This document shows positions 26,012 through 34,536 of a stretch of 64,000 nucleotides of DNA, one piece after another. The translations under genes and the position numbers were made by a program. This DNA is from Brevibacillus_D fluminis_A (GTDB taxonomy: Bacteria > Bacillota > Bacilli > Brevibacillales > Brevibacillaceae). Position 1 is the stretch's first letter, and every line of letters starts with the position of its first letter. The stretch covers positions 4,582,001 to 4,646,000 of the forward strand of contig NZ_CM125436.1 of assembly GCF_052072235.1 (NCBI RefSeq), given 5' to 3'. The notes below the pieces were generated by a model, which worked only from the letters and a program-made list of their open reading frames with translations, was not told the DNA's origin and searched no databases.

Positions 26012-28045
26012 ATGTTTAAAAAGTCGATGTCTTATTTTATCGTTTTAAGTACGCTATTTGCTCCGGCACAAGCCTTTGCAGATAATGAAATGTTTAATAA
26101 AGTCGTTTATACTACTCCTCTATCTAAACCAATGTATGAATGGGAAACCATTATTGAACCAAAGTGGGATTCTGTACAAAAAGTGGGTAATTTTTTTCAG
26201 GTTCAAGATGGCCAAAAATACGGTTTGATGGATTCAAATGGTAAGGCGGTATTCGTACCCCAATTTGATAAAATCATTCTCTCCAGCGAAACGAGTGCAT
26301 TGGGTCAGCGGAAAAAATCCAATTCAATAAATGAGTATGTCGGCATGGATGGTCGTGTTGCATTTTCATTACCGTCCAGCACCAAAGTAGAAAACTTTTA
26401 TAAGGGACAAGCCATTGTAAAAGAGGGGACAGAGTCGCTAGGGTTTAATGGAACAGACATGTATGTGACGCAAACGAAAGCCGGCGTCATTGATGCCAAG
26501 GGGAAAATCATTATTCCGATGGCTTATGCGGGGCTGCGCAGGGTTGTTTCTGATAATAACCAGGTTATTTATATAGCATGGAAATACACCAAAAAAAACA
26601 GCCTGGAAACAGTAGTAGGATTGCTTAATCAAGCTGGCAAAGTCATTCTTCCATTCCAGCCTATTGGCATACAGTTCAATATGGCGCCGAATTCTGGAAT
26701 TCTGAACGATGGATTGATTATCGCTGAGAAAAATAGTAAATACGGATGTATCGACCTTACAGGCAAAGTGATGATTCCGTTTGTATATGATGAGATTGAA
26801 CATTTTGAAAATGGAAGCTCGATTGCAAAGAAGAACGGTAAATACGGTGTCATCGACAAAAAAGGCAAGGCTATACTTCCTTTTCAACATGACAGCATTG
26901 TGCGGGTATTTGATGAAGAGAGTAGAAGCTTGTATGACGGGTATGAATTTAAACCTGGTAAAAAACAATATTATGGTTATAAAGTTCAGATCGGGAAGAA
27001 ATTCGGCCTGTTAGATGCAAACTGGAAGCCGCTTACCAAAGTTGAATGGGATGATATTGCAGAGATGCACAATGGCTTGGCACGGGTAACGAAAAATCGA
27101 AACTATGGTTTCATGGATAAAGGTGGCAAGTTGATTATTCCAATACTATATGAGTATCGGGCAAGTGGAACCAAAGAGTCTAGATTGGGAGACGGTGTAT
27201 TGGATTTCTTTGGAGGAGAAATCGCAGTTATGTTCAAAAATGGCCAATTTGGATACATTTCTAGCAGTGGCAAAGTGATCTCCGAGCCACAGTGGGACGA
27301 TGCTGATCGATTCTCCCATGGATTCGGTAGAGTTAAAAAGGATGGCAAATACGGATTCGTCAATAAAAGTGGGAAAGTCATTTCAGAGCCACAATGGGAT
27401 GCTGCTGTTAACTTTTATAGAGGTTATGCGGGAGTACGGAAAGGCAGCATGAGTGGGATTATCGATGAGAACGGGCAAGTCGTGCTAACTACGGATATGA
27501 TCAAAGACGAGCTTGTGAGCCATGGTATCGACCCGAATCGACGAATGGCGTTCCGTGGATATTTCCAAGAGAATTATACCGTACTATGGATTGAGGGCGA
27601 AAAGGAATATTATATTGATCGGGCTGGCAAGATTCTATTTGCTAGCGGTTATTCTATAGTGAATCATTTTGAAAATGGATGGGCTGAAGTATATGATGGC
27701 CCATTTTTGGATGTATATGATGTTTCTTTTAACGGAACGGAAGAGCAGATTAACAAACTCGATTCCATTGTGAAAGGGGAAAAGAGCTTAGACCTGATCT
27801 ATCGAAGAGAAGATTGGAATGCTCCCGGAGGAAATTATCATGTGATCGATACACAAGGTAACATCATTCTCTCCTATCCGAAGGAATTTTTCCAAGCCTT
27901 GGAGGGGAATAATTATTACAACCCAGATCTTACTTGGGATAAGAATAATCAATTTCCAAAAAACTATACAAATGCAATAAAGGTAAACGGTAAGATTGGT
28001 GTTGTCACATTGAGAAAAAGTAATTCTGATCGATTAGTCCCATGA
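26012..28045 (+). CDS. Secreted WG-repeat protein
   Basis: The 677-residue protein has a signal peptide (MFKKSMSYFIVLSTLFAPAQAFA) and then at least eight WG-type repeats (PF14903), each with a pattern like NGKYGVIDKKGKAILPFQHDSI or DGKYGFVNKSGKVISEPQWD. Repeats near 27240-27420 are close copies of each other. WG-repeat proteins form beta-propeller-like or extended surfaces and are thought to bind other molecules, but no activity is assigned. AGGGGAT precedes the ATG. Composition is AT-rich compared with the left part of the window. A strong hairpin ends the unit. Confidence 0.85.
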   Translation: MFKKSMSYFIVLSTLFAPAQAFADNEMFNKVVYTTPLSKPMYEWETIIEPKWDSVQKVGNFFQVQDGQKYGLMDSNGKAVFVPQFDKIILSSETSALGQRKKSNSINEYVGMDGRVAFSLPSSTKVENFYKGQAIVKEGTESLGFNGTDMYVTQTKAGVIDAKGKIIIPMAYAGLRRVVSDNNQVIYIAWKYTKKNSLETVVGLLNQAGKVILPFQPIGIQFNMAPNSGILNDGLIIAEKNSKYGCIDLTGKVMIPFVYDEIEHFENGSSIAKKNGKYGVIDKKGKAILPFQHDSIVRVFDEESRSLYDGYEFKPGKKQYYGYKVQIGKKFGLLDANWKPLTKVEWDDIAEMHNGLARVTKNRNYGFMDKGGKLIIPILYEYRASGTKESRLGDGVLDFFGGEIAVMFKNGQFGYISSSGKVISEPQWDDADRFSHGFGRVKKDGKYGFVNKSGKVISEPQWDAAVNFYRGYAGVRKGSMSGIIDENGQVVLTTDMIKDELVSHGIDPNRRMAFRGYFQENYTVLWIEGEKEYYIDRAGKILFASGYSIVNHFENGWAEVYDGPFLDVYDVSFNGTEEQINKLDSIVKGEKSLDLIYRREDWNAPGGNYHVIDTQGNIILSYPKEFFQALEGNNYYNPDLTWDKNNQFPKNYTNAIKVNGKIGVVTLRKSNSDRLVP

Positions 28046-28090
28046 TGGAATAACAATTATCGGGCAGTCCTTGTTTTGGAGCATATCATA

Positions 28091-28128
28091 AACAATGAAG
28101 GTGACCAGTTATGGTCACCTTCATTGTT
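28091..28128. terminator. Strong symmetrical hairpin, probable bidirectional terminator
   Basis: AACAATGAAGGTGACCA (28091-28107) pairs perfectly with TGGTCACCTTCATTGTT (28112-28128). It lies between the WG-repeat gene and a converging two-gene unit. Confidence 0.8.
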
Positions 28129-28149
28129 TAAAATCCCCTGGCTGTTTTA

Positions 28150-28452
28150 TTATTTCTTTAAAACTATTTTTGTAATCAAATCAACAAAGTCACTTCCATT
28201 TTTTAACCAATCGATTTTCTGATCTAGTTGTGGAACAGCATTATTCTCAAGATACCGCCAATCGTAAATGATTTCATCATAATCGTTAGAATTGGCTATT
28301 TCCATCTTATTTTCTCTCATTAAAATTCTATATTTATAAGGCCAAACCGGTATACCAACCTTATGTTCTTGCATAATAAAATATTCATTCTGCCGAACGT
28401 TTTTCCACCAAGTTAATCCCCCAAATGTAGATATAGGCTTTCTAAACGCCAT
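28150..28452 (-). CDS. Hypothetical protein, 100 residues
   Basis: I do not recognise this protein. It is polar and aromatic-rich (FGGLTWWKNVRQNEYFIMQE, VWPYKYRIL) with no signal peptide or membrane segment, and ends in a Lys-rich tail. AAGGAGGG stands at good spacing before the ATG. It follows the lipase-like gene by 12 bases on the same strand, so the two are probably co-transcribed and may work together. Nothing in the sequence reveals the function. Confidence 0.6.
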   Translation of the reverse strand: MAFRKPISTFGGLTWWKNVRQNEYFIMQEHKVGIPVWPYKYRILMRENKMEIANSNDYDEIIYDWRYLENNAVPQLDQKIDWLKNGSDFVDLITKIVLKK

Positions 28453-28464
28453 ATCATTCCCTCC

Positions 28465-29139
28465 TTATCTAAATTTTCCATTTTTTATAAAGTTAACAAT
28501 AAGATCGGCTGTTTCCCTTTGGTAATGTATATCTTTATGACCATAAGGTAAGACAACAAAATCCTTAAGCCCTTTATAATATACTGAATCAACCTCGACA
28601 CGACCATCATTAGGATAATTAAGCAATTTTCCTAACAATAAATCACTTTTATTTCCGGCAATTGCTCCAATATCAACCTCAGTGTCCTTTAGATTCAGTG
28701 CTTCAATATTTTTAGTGCGTAATGACTGTAAAGTTTTATATATTCGTGTGTAAGGCTTTGAAAATTTATCAGCATAGTCCGCCAACTTAGTTCCATTGTT
28801 TGGAGTAGCTATAAGAACGCATTTATGTACATTAAGTAGAAACCTTGTATCTGATAGAAATTTTCTAATTACTAATCCACCACTACTATGTCCTATTAGA
28901 GATATCTTCCCTTCCCCGTTCATCTCCTGTATAATTTTTTCAAATATTCCCTCGAAAATAAATGCACAATGCTCTATTTTTTCAAAAGTTAATGGTAAAT
29001 TAACAGAGATACACTCTAACTGTTGTCTCTCTAAATGATCTTCTAACGACTTCATGTCGCTTTTGCTCTTATTGAAACCATGAATCAGAATAGCCTTTTT
29101 TATCGGTTTCTCTCCTAATTTCAACTTTTTACAAATCAA
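28465..29139 (-). CDS. Alpha/beta-hydrolase, lipase-like
   Basis: The 224-residue protein has an oxyanion-hole motif AILIHGFNKSK near residue 17, the nucleophile elbow ISLIGHSSGGLVIRKFL (GHSSG) near 85-90, and LIATPNNGTKLAD, which is typical of bacterial class-2 lipases and PGAP1-like hydrolases. An Asp and the late His (GHKDIHY) could complete the triad. No signal peptide, so it acts inside the cell or leaves by another route. The start is uncertain: the frame opens with TTG at 29139 with a weak GAAG site. The partner gene downstream is of unknown function. Confidence 0.75.
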   Translation of the reverse strand: MICKKLKLGEKPIKKAILIHGFNKSKSDMKSLEDHLERQQLECISVNLPLTFEKIEHCAFIFEGIFEKIIQEMNGEGKISLIGHSSGGLVIRKFLSDTRFLLNVHKCVLIATPNNGTKLADYADKFSKPYTRIYKTLQSLRTKNIEALNLKDTEVDIGAIAGNKSDLLLGKLLNYPNDGRVEVDSVYYKGLKDFVVLPYGHKDIHYQRETADLIVNFIKNGKFR

Positions 29140-29450
29140 GTCTTCTATTTAGTGGTTCCTTAGACCTAACTATACCAAAACACACCAATATCGGATACAG
29201 ATTATTTTAACTTTGGAATCATCCCACGAACACGAAGCCCATATCCTCAGACGTTATCTGATATGGCCTAATTGTCGGTGATCCAATAATCGTCTCCGTT
29301 AACCGATATATTTACAATTAAGGTGCTTCTATATAGTTTTTAGGTAAATATTAATGGTACATCACTCTACATGTTTAACAATTTTTTACAAATAAGAGTC
29401 TAAGCCTCTCTGCGCTGTCTGTAACGGCAAGTTGACTTAGTCTGACACAG
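29140..29450. other. Gene-free stretch
   Basis: AT-rich sequence between two minus-strand genes with no convincing reading frame, repeat or promoter. Confidence 0.5.
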
Positions 29451-29451
29451 G

Positions 29452-29482
29452 AAAAAAAGAGTGGCAAACAACGCCACCCTGC
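29452..29482 (-). terminator. Terminator of the metallopeptidase gene
   Basis: On the minus strand GGGTGGC and GCCACTC form a stem around seven bases and are followed by T7, five bases after the stop codon. Confidence 0.85.
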
Positions 29483-29486
29483 TTCC

Positions 29487-30395
29487 TCACAAGCCATAGT
29501 ACTTTTTCCAATCCTTAATAAAGTCCTTATTTGACTTACCATAGTATTTCTTAATAGCTTCGTCTATATCCAAAGCACGTTTGCTAGGTGTCATGGATTC
29601 AAGGAAGCTAAAGAAGTTGTCCTTACCTTTGGTTTCAATCATGAAGTAAACTACGGATTCATAGAAGAAATATTCTCCAAGGTTAATCAAGTCCCCAGTC
29701 TGATTGACATACCCCATGTCGATATGGTTGCGCTCAATAAGTTTCTTTAATTCCTTAGTATAGGTTGCTTTTCCGTAACCAAGATCTTTGAGAGGAGGTA
29801 CATCCTTCATCTTGGTGTATTGAATCTGCTGTTTGGCAGTATACTCGGCAATTCCCTCAATTAGCCAAGTTCCCGCTCCGGCATACTTCATGTTGGCATA
29901 ATTCAGCTTGTCCATTCCCCACTTATGATTGGTCATAGCATGAGCCATTTCGTGCGCGAAATGGTAACGAATGTCTTGCAGACGGTGGGGTGGGCTGATA
30001 CCATCACCATTCATAACCATAAGATCTTGGTCGCCGTTGTACGCAGCCTCGCGGATAGGAGCCAAGAATCCTTCGTTTCCAAATAGGAAGATATCAATTT
30101 TGTCTCCATCCATGTCAACATTGAAATACTTGATTTCCTGTTCCACAATTTTCTCCGCATCATAATAAACATAGGCGTATTTTTTGCCGCCCTCGGTCAT
30201 ATAGAAGTTGAGATTGTCGGTTTTGTAGAGGTACCAGTCGATCAAGCGAACTTTCTCAGGTTCCTCTTTTTTTAAAGCTTGAGTGTATTTTGAGCCAGAC
30301 TGTTTGTTTTTCGCAAAGGATACTTCTGGTGAAGTCACTCCCAACAGTAATACTAATGCCATACAGGGTAACAAAAATCCCCCCAAATTTTTCAT
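29487..30395 (-). CDS. Secreted zinc metallopeptidase (HEMAH, gluzincin type)
   Basis: The 302-residue protein has a signal peptide (MKNLGGFLLPCMALVLLLGV, cleavage near VSFAK). The zinc motif HEMAHAMTNH lies near residue 148 and a likely third ligand glutamate in WLIEGIAEYTA about 33 residues later, the HExxH-E spacing of gluzincins (peptidase MA-like). The C-terminus (KGKDNFFSFLESMTPSKRALDIDEAIKKYYG) resembles the end of such peptidases. It probably acts outside the cell. GGAGAATTATCT precedes the ATG. It is monocistronic with a strong terminator, inside the AT-rich segment. Confidence 0.85.
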   Translation of the reverse strand: MKNLGGFLLPCMALVLLLGVTSPEVSFAKNKQSGSKYTQALKKEEPEKVRLIDWYLYKTDNLNFYMTEGGKKYAYVYYDAEKIVEQEIKYFNVDMDGDKIDIFLFGNEGFLAPIREAAYNGDQDLMVMNGDGISPPHRLQDIRYHFAHEMAHAMTNHKWGMDKLNYANMKYAGAGTWLIEGIAEYTAKQQIQYTKMKDVPPLKDLGYGKATYTKELKKLIERNHIDMGYVNQTGDLINLGEYFFYESVVYFMIETKGKDNFFSFLESMTPSKRALDIDEAIKKYYGKSNKDFIKDWKKYYGL

Positions 30396-30870
30396 AGATA
30401 ATTCTCCTTCCCCGAAAAACAGAATTTATAGTATGCATCATGCCTAAAAATGGGGCTTTTGATTTTTCTCCTACTCCCGACAACCATTACCATTTTACTA
30501 CAACCTTCTACAGTAGACACCTACAAAAAACTTTCGTGTAAGAATTTGCAATATCAAAATCCTTCCAAAAATCGTTAGCCTGCTGCACTGTTGTTCTTCC
30601 CAAGCCTTTCAAGGAACCGGACATGTTCTGTACCTGTACTGCACATGTACTGCCCAATACTTTCCAAATGGATCAACAAAGACAAATCCTTAATGCTTTT
30701 AACTAACCTTTTGTAATTAACTTACAAAATGATGATATATTATAATCTCGATACCACCACCAAAGGAGGTAATTAAACCAGCTCACTTCCGTTTTACTTT
30801 CTACAAAACAAATATATAAACATTACATCTACGTTTCGTAGACGTTTATGTAGTTGGAATATTTTTTCAG
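30396..30870. other. Gene-free stretch with promoter-like and SD-like signals
   Basis: TTTTGTAA-N5-TTACAAAA (30709-30729) is an inverted repeat. TATAAT (30741-30746) and a perfect AAAGGAGGT (30762-30770) follow, but no start codon or reading frame comes at the right distance. This looks like the upstream part of a gene whose coding region has been lost. Confidence 0.4.
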
Positions 30871-30884
30871 GAGTGAAAAGGTTA

Positions 30885-31097
30885 ATGAGCAATAGAAAGA
30901 TAAGTTTCGCAAAAATAATTGCAGAACAGGAAGCAAAAAGAACTGTAAGGGAGACTGATACCCCAAATTCGGAATCTTCCTCAAAGAAAGAAACGGCAGA
31001 AACCGACAAGCTTGCTGAACAAAAAGTCCAAACAAAAAGGATACTTGCACCGAAACGAAAACAACTAGAACAAGCTACACCACCTGTGAGTATGTAA
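30885..31097 (+). CDS. Hypothetical small charged protein, 70 residues
   Basis: Begins MSNRKISFAKIIAEQEAKRT and is dominated by Lys, Glu, Ser and Thr, with no hydrophobic core, membrane segment or recognised motif. AGGAG stands 11 bases before the ATG, rather far; an in-frame GTG at 30873 overlaps that site. It sits directly upstream of a ruined serine recombinase, and could be part of the same element or a chance frame. Confidence 0.35.
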   Translation: MSNRKISFAKIIAEQEAKRTVRETDTPNSESSSKKETAETDKLAEQKVQTKRILAPKRKQLEQATPPVSM

Positions 31098-31142
31098 CCA
31101 GACAAAACCAAGGTAGAAAGTTCAAACCAGACAACTACATCA

Positions 31143-31640
31143 GAAAACGGACGGCCTGGTAAACAACGCATGTACGCCGCTGGCCAAGGTCTTAGAAGCA
31201 TCGCCAACCAACTGAACACCGTTGTTATCCGTCGCTACTGCGTGTGCGACAAATTCAAGAACAACGGTAGTCGCGCCTGCAGCTCCAATTCTGTGAGAGC
31301 TGACTTCGTCGAAAGTTACGTGATGGAGCGCATAGCTGAGGTAGTGCTCCAGCCCAAGGTTCTCGACGACGTCGTGAACAAGATCAACAAAGATCGTACC
31401 AAAAGTGTCACTCCACTCCAAAAAGAGATCGTGCTCCTCGAAAAAGAACTGAAAACACTCGACACTCAGAAACAAAAATACTTCAAGCTGTATGAAAGCG
31501 ACACAATCGACAACGATTTTCTGCTCGAAAGGCTATATGAGCTGAAAGGAAAATACAATACGTTCACCCAGCGCAAGAGAGAGGCTGAAAGGCAACTGGA
31601 GTCCAACTCGTCAACGCCCCTTCCACCAATAAAGTGGAGA
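31143..31640 (+). pseudogene. Remnant of a large serine recombinase
   Basis: The frame reads GKQRMYAAGQGLRSIANQLN, part of the recombinase domain, then jumps to RRYCVCDKFKNNGSRACSSN, a zinc-ribbon segment with VRADFVESYVMERI, then a long coiled coil (PLQKEIVLLEKELKTLDTQK; LYELKGKYNTFTQRKREAE). The catalytic resolvase domain with its serine is absent, and the recombinase domain is fused to the zinc ribbon with a deletion between. After about 31620 the frame turns into Pro/Ser-rich junk. A full-length enzyme has about 500 residues. This is a scar of a prophage, ICE or skin-like element at the right border of the AT-rich segment. Confidence 0.75.
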
Positions 31641-31882
31641 GGGCTTTTGCTTTCCCCAAGCAAAAGCCCCCTACCGATACCCCCTCGTAATCTAGTATAA
31701 AATACGCCCGAATTTGCCCCTAAAACAAAGGATTCTTGCAAGTAAACCCATGACATATAAGCCGTATTTAGGGGCTTCTGCCCGCTCCCCTCCCAAAAAC
31801 TTGCCGTTACTTATGATACGGTTCACCCTACAAAATCCTAAACACCCATACGTATTCTCTTCTATCAAAAAAAGAGGTGCCC

Positions 31883-32257
31883 TCAAGCCTCTCCTCTCCC
31901 CAAAAACCTCTCCATCTTCTCCAACAACCGCGCCCACTCCACCGGCTTCGTATCAAAATCATCGCATCCCGCCTGCATCGCCCGTTCGCGGTCGCTTGCC
32001 ATCGCATGTGCCGTCAGCGCGATGATCGGGATATGGCGCGTTTCTTCCGCTTCCTTCAACCGGCGCGTCGCGTCCCAGCCATCCACAACCGGCAGGCTCA
32101 TATCCATCAGGATCAAATCCGGCGCCTCCGTGCGCGCCAGATCGATTCCTTCCTGGCCGTCGACCGCCATGATGACGTGGTAGCCTTTGCGCATGAGGCG
32201 GCGGGACAGCATGTCCCGGTTCATTTCATTGTCTTCGACCAGCAGGATCTTATTCAT
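31883..32257 (-). CDS. Single-domain response regulator (CheY/DivK-like)
   Basis: The 124-residue receiver opens KILLVEDNEMNRDMLSRRLM with the acidic pair, carries the phosphoacceptor Asp in LILMDMSLPVVDGWDATRRL near residue 52, and has the switch Thr/Ser in IIALTAHAMASD and the Lys in DDFDTKPVEW. There is no output domain. It overlaps the end of the hybrid kinase gene by 8 bases, so the two are translationally coupled. It would receive phosphate from that kinase and act by protein-protein contact. Confidence 0.92.
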   Translation of the reverse strand: MNKILLVEDNEMNRDMLSRRLMRKGYHVIMAVDGQEGIDLARTEAPDLILMDMSLPVVDGWDATRRLKEAEETRHIPIIALTAHAMASDRERAMQAGCDDFDTKPVEWARLLEKMERFLGRGEA

Positions 32258-33989
32258 GATTCACCCTCTCATGCTGCGCGTCACTGTCGTGCTGCACCCG
32301 CGTCAGTTCTTCCGCGCCGGCGATCAGCTGGCGGATTTCCTGCAGCAGCGCATCGCGTTCAAAATTCCCTTTTTGCACAATATTTTTCACATAGCCGTTC
32401 AAACGCAGCCGGTCTTCATCCGTGATCGTTTTGGCGGTCACGACGACGATCGGGATGACCCGCCATTCCTCCCGCTTCCGCAGCTGGGTCACGAACTCGA
32501 AGCCATCCATCTCCGGCATCATCAAATCGAGCAAAATGAGCTGGGGCACCGACTGGGCGACGGCGTCGAGCGCAATCTGCCCGTTGCACGCATGTGTGAC
32601 GCGATAGCCTTCCTTCTCCAGCATTTTGGTCATCATTTGGCTGGTTGTCACGTCATCTTCGATCACGAGCACGGAATTGTCCCGGCGTTCCGGCACATAT
32701 TTGTCCAGCACCGCGATCAGGCGCTCCCGGTAAACAGGCTTGGTCAAAAACTCGGATGCCCCCAGCGCATAGCCCAAATTTTTGTCGTCGGTCATGGAGA
32801 TCATCACCACGGGGATGTCGGCCAGCTCGGGATCGTTTTTGAGCGTAGTCAGCACGGTCCATCCATCCATTCCGGGCATCAGCACGTCGAGCGCGATCAC
32901 GGTGGGGCGCAGCTCTTTGGCCAAGCGTATGCCTTCAGGGCCGTTTTTGGCTACCGCAACCGTCCAGTCTTCCTTGCCAAGGTACCGTTTCATAAGCTGC
33001 AGCATCGCCATGTCATCGTCGATTACCAATACGGTGCATGAGCCTTTGACCAGCATGTCGGTCTCTTTCGGATCTGCCAGCACATGAATATCTTGCTCCA
33101 TCGTGGGCAACCAGACGGTGAACGTGGTCCCTTTGCCGAATTCGCTTGCCACCCGGATGTCCCCGCCCATGATTTGGCACAGCTTCTGGCTGATCGCAAG
33201 CCCGAGCCCGGTGCCGCCGTATTTGCGCGTCGTGGACGAATCGGCCTGCTTGAACGCTTCAAACAGCCTGGCCAGCTGCTCTTCCGTCATCCCGATACCC
33301 GTGTCACGCACCTGAAAGCGAATCCCCTGCTTCCCTTGCCGCGTTTCGTACTCGGCAGAAAGCCAGATGGTGCCTTCCTTCGTAAACTTGCACGCGTTGC
33401 TCAGGATATTCAACAAAATTTGCCGCAGCTTGGTAACGTCGGTCTTCATGATCCCATCGGGAAGCTCGGATACGTCGAGCTGGTTGTTGTTCGTCTCCAC
33501 CAGCGGGCGGACGGTTGTCACGACATCGCGGACAAGGGTTGCAATCTCGCAGCTTTCCAAATAAATGTCCATCTTGCCCGCTTCAATCTTGGACAGGTCG
33601 AGAATATCGTTGATGAGCGCGAGCAAATGCTTCCCGGCGGTGTTGATTTTGTCCAAATCGTCGGCAAACGCCTGCTCGCCCATCTCCTCCGCCTCTTCCT
33701 TCAGCATTTCGCTATAGCCGATGATCGCATTCAACGGTGTTCGCAGCTCATGGCTCATGTTGGCGAGAAATTGGCTTTTGATCTGATTGGCTTCCACCGC
33801 TTCGTCGCGCGCTTTGGACAGCTCGAGCGTGCGCTCTTTGACCAATTCTTCCAGCTGGTCGTTGAGATGACGCAGCTCCTGGTTCACATAGTAGATTTCA
33901 CGCGTTTTTTCCTCCGCGATTCGCTCGGCTTCCTTGCGTGCTTTTTTTTCGCGCTCCAGCTGCCTGCGGAGCATGTCAAGCTCAGTCAT
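32250..33989 (-). CDS. Soluble hybrid histidine kinase with two receiver domains
   Basis: The 579-residue protein has an N-terminal coiled coil (residues 5-60), HisKA with the phospho-His in FLANMSHELRTPLNAIIGYS near 78, HATPase with N-box ILLNILSNACKFTK and G-boxes VRDTGIGMT and YGGTGLGLAIS, then receiver 1 (VLVIDDDMAMLQLM; Asp in ALDVLMPGMDGW) and receiver 2 (VLVIEDDVTTSQMM; Asp in LLDLMMPEMDGFEF). It has no membrane segment and no sensor domain of its own. It overlaps the H-NOX gene by 8 bases upstream and the receiver gene by 8 downstream. The H-NOX protein is therefore its probable sensor partner. Confidence 0.93.
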   Translation of the reverse strand: MTELDMLRRQLEREKKARKEAERIAEEKTREIYYVNQELRHLNDQLEELVKERTLELSKARDEAVEANQIKSQFLANMSHELRTPLNAIIGYSEMLKEEAEEMGEQAFADDLDKINTAGKHLLALINDILDLSKIEAGKMDIYLESCEIATLVRDVVTTVRPLVETNNNQLDVSELPDGIMKTDVTKLRQILLNILSNACKFTKEGTIWLSAEYETRQGKQGIRFQVRDTGIGMTEEQLARLFEAFKQADSSTTRKYGGTGLGLAISQKLCQIMGGDIRVASEFGKGTTFTVWLPTMEQDIHVLADPKETDMLVKGSCTVLVIDDDMAMLQLMKRYLGKEDWTVAVAKNGPEGIRLAKELRPTVIALDVLMPGMDGWTVLTTLKNDPELADIPVVMISMTDDKNLGYALGASEFLTKPVYRERLIAVLDKYVPERRDNSVLVIEDDVTTSQMMTKMLEKEGYRVTHACNGQIALDAVAQSVPQLILLDLMMPEMDGFEFVTQLRKREEWRVIPIVVVTAKTITDEDRLRLNGYVKNIVQKGNFERDALLQEIRQLIAGAEELTRVQHDSDAQHERVNHE

Positions 33990-34536
33990 TGCCGGTTTCC
34001 TCCTGACTCGTCAAAACAAAACGGGTGCCATTGCCTTCCGGAAGATCTTCACGCACAAGTCCCACCGGTTTCCCGTAATGCGCAATGCACCCGATGATCA
34101 GTCCCTCTGCCAAATCGGCGAACGGCCGAGTCGAACGATACGTCATGACAAGCGTCCCCTTCCCGGGCGTTTCATACGTAAAGGACGGCAGCTCGGCGTC
34201 CGGATACAGCTTGCGCACCTCGACGTGGATGTAGTTGTTGACGTTTTTCAAAAAGCAAATAGCCGAGCTGTTGGCTGCGAAGAATCGTGGATGCATCTCC
34301 TACAACTGACCGAACACGTACTCGCCGAAGGTGCGCATCAACTCCGCTGCCGCTATGCCTGTCCGCTCGCTCAATTGTCCGACAAGCGCGATCATCTCCT
34401 CGTGGGGATAGGTCCCGACACTCGTATAGCTGCCGCCCGAGGGCAAAGCGGAAGCCTGGATGATCTGATCGGCGAGCTGAAGCGAAAATTTGCTCTCGAC
34501 CATTTCCAAAAATGTGGTGAAAACCATGCCTTTCAT
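33982..34536 (-). pseudogene. H-NOX (heme-NO/O2 binding, HNOB) protein interrupted by an in-frame amber codon
   Basis: The single reading frame from ATG 34536 to 33982 encodes a complete HNOB domain of 184 residues except for a TAG at 34300-34302. The first part has MKGMVFTTFLEMVESKF and SGGSYTSVGTYPHEEMIALV and ends GEYVFGQL; after the TAG the frame resumes EMHPRFFAANSSAICFL, then NNYIHVEVRKLYPDAELPSF with the expected proximal heme histidine, and MTYRSTRPFADLAEGLI with the YxSxR heme-propionate motif. Everything else is intact, so this is a recent nonsense change, a sequencing error, or a suppressed codon. It overlaps the HD-GYP gene by 4 bases and the kinase gene by 8. As written, the protein would lack its heme half unless the stop is read through or translation restarts at 34296. 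Confidence 0.85.
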
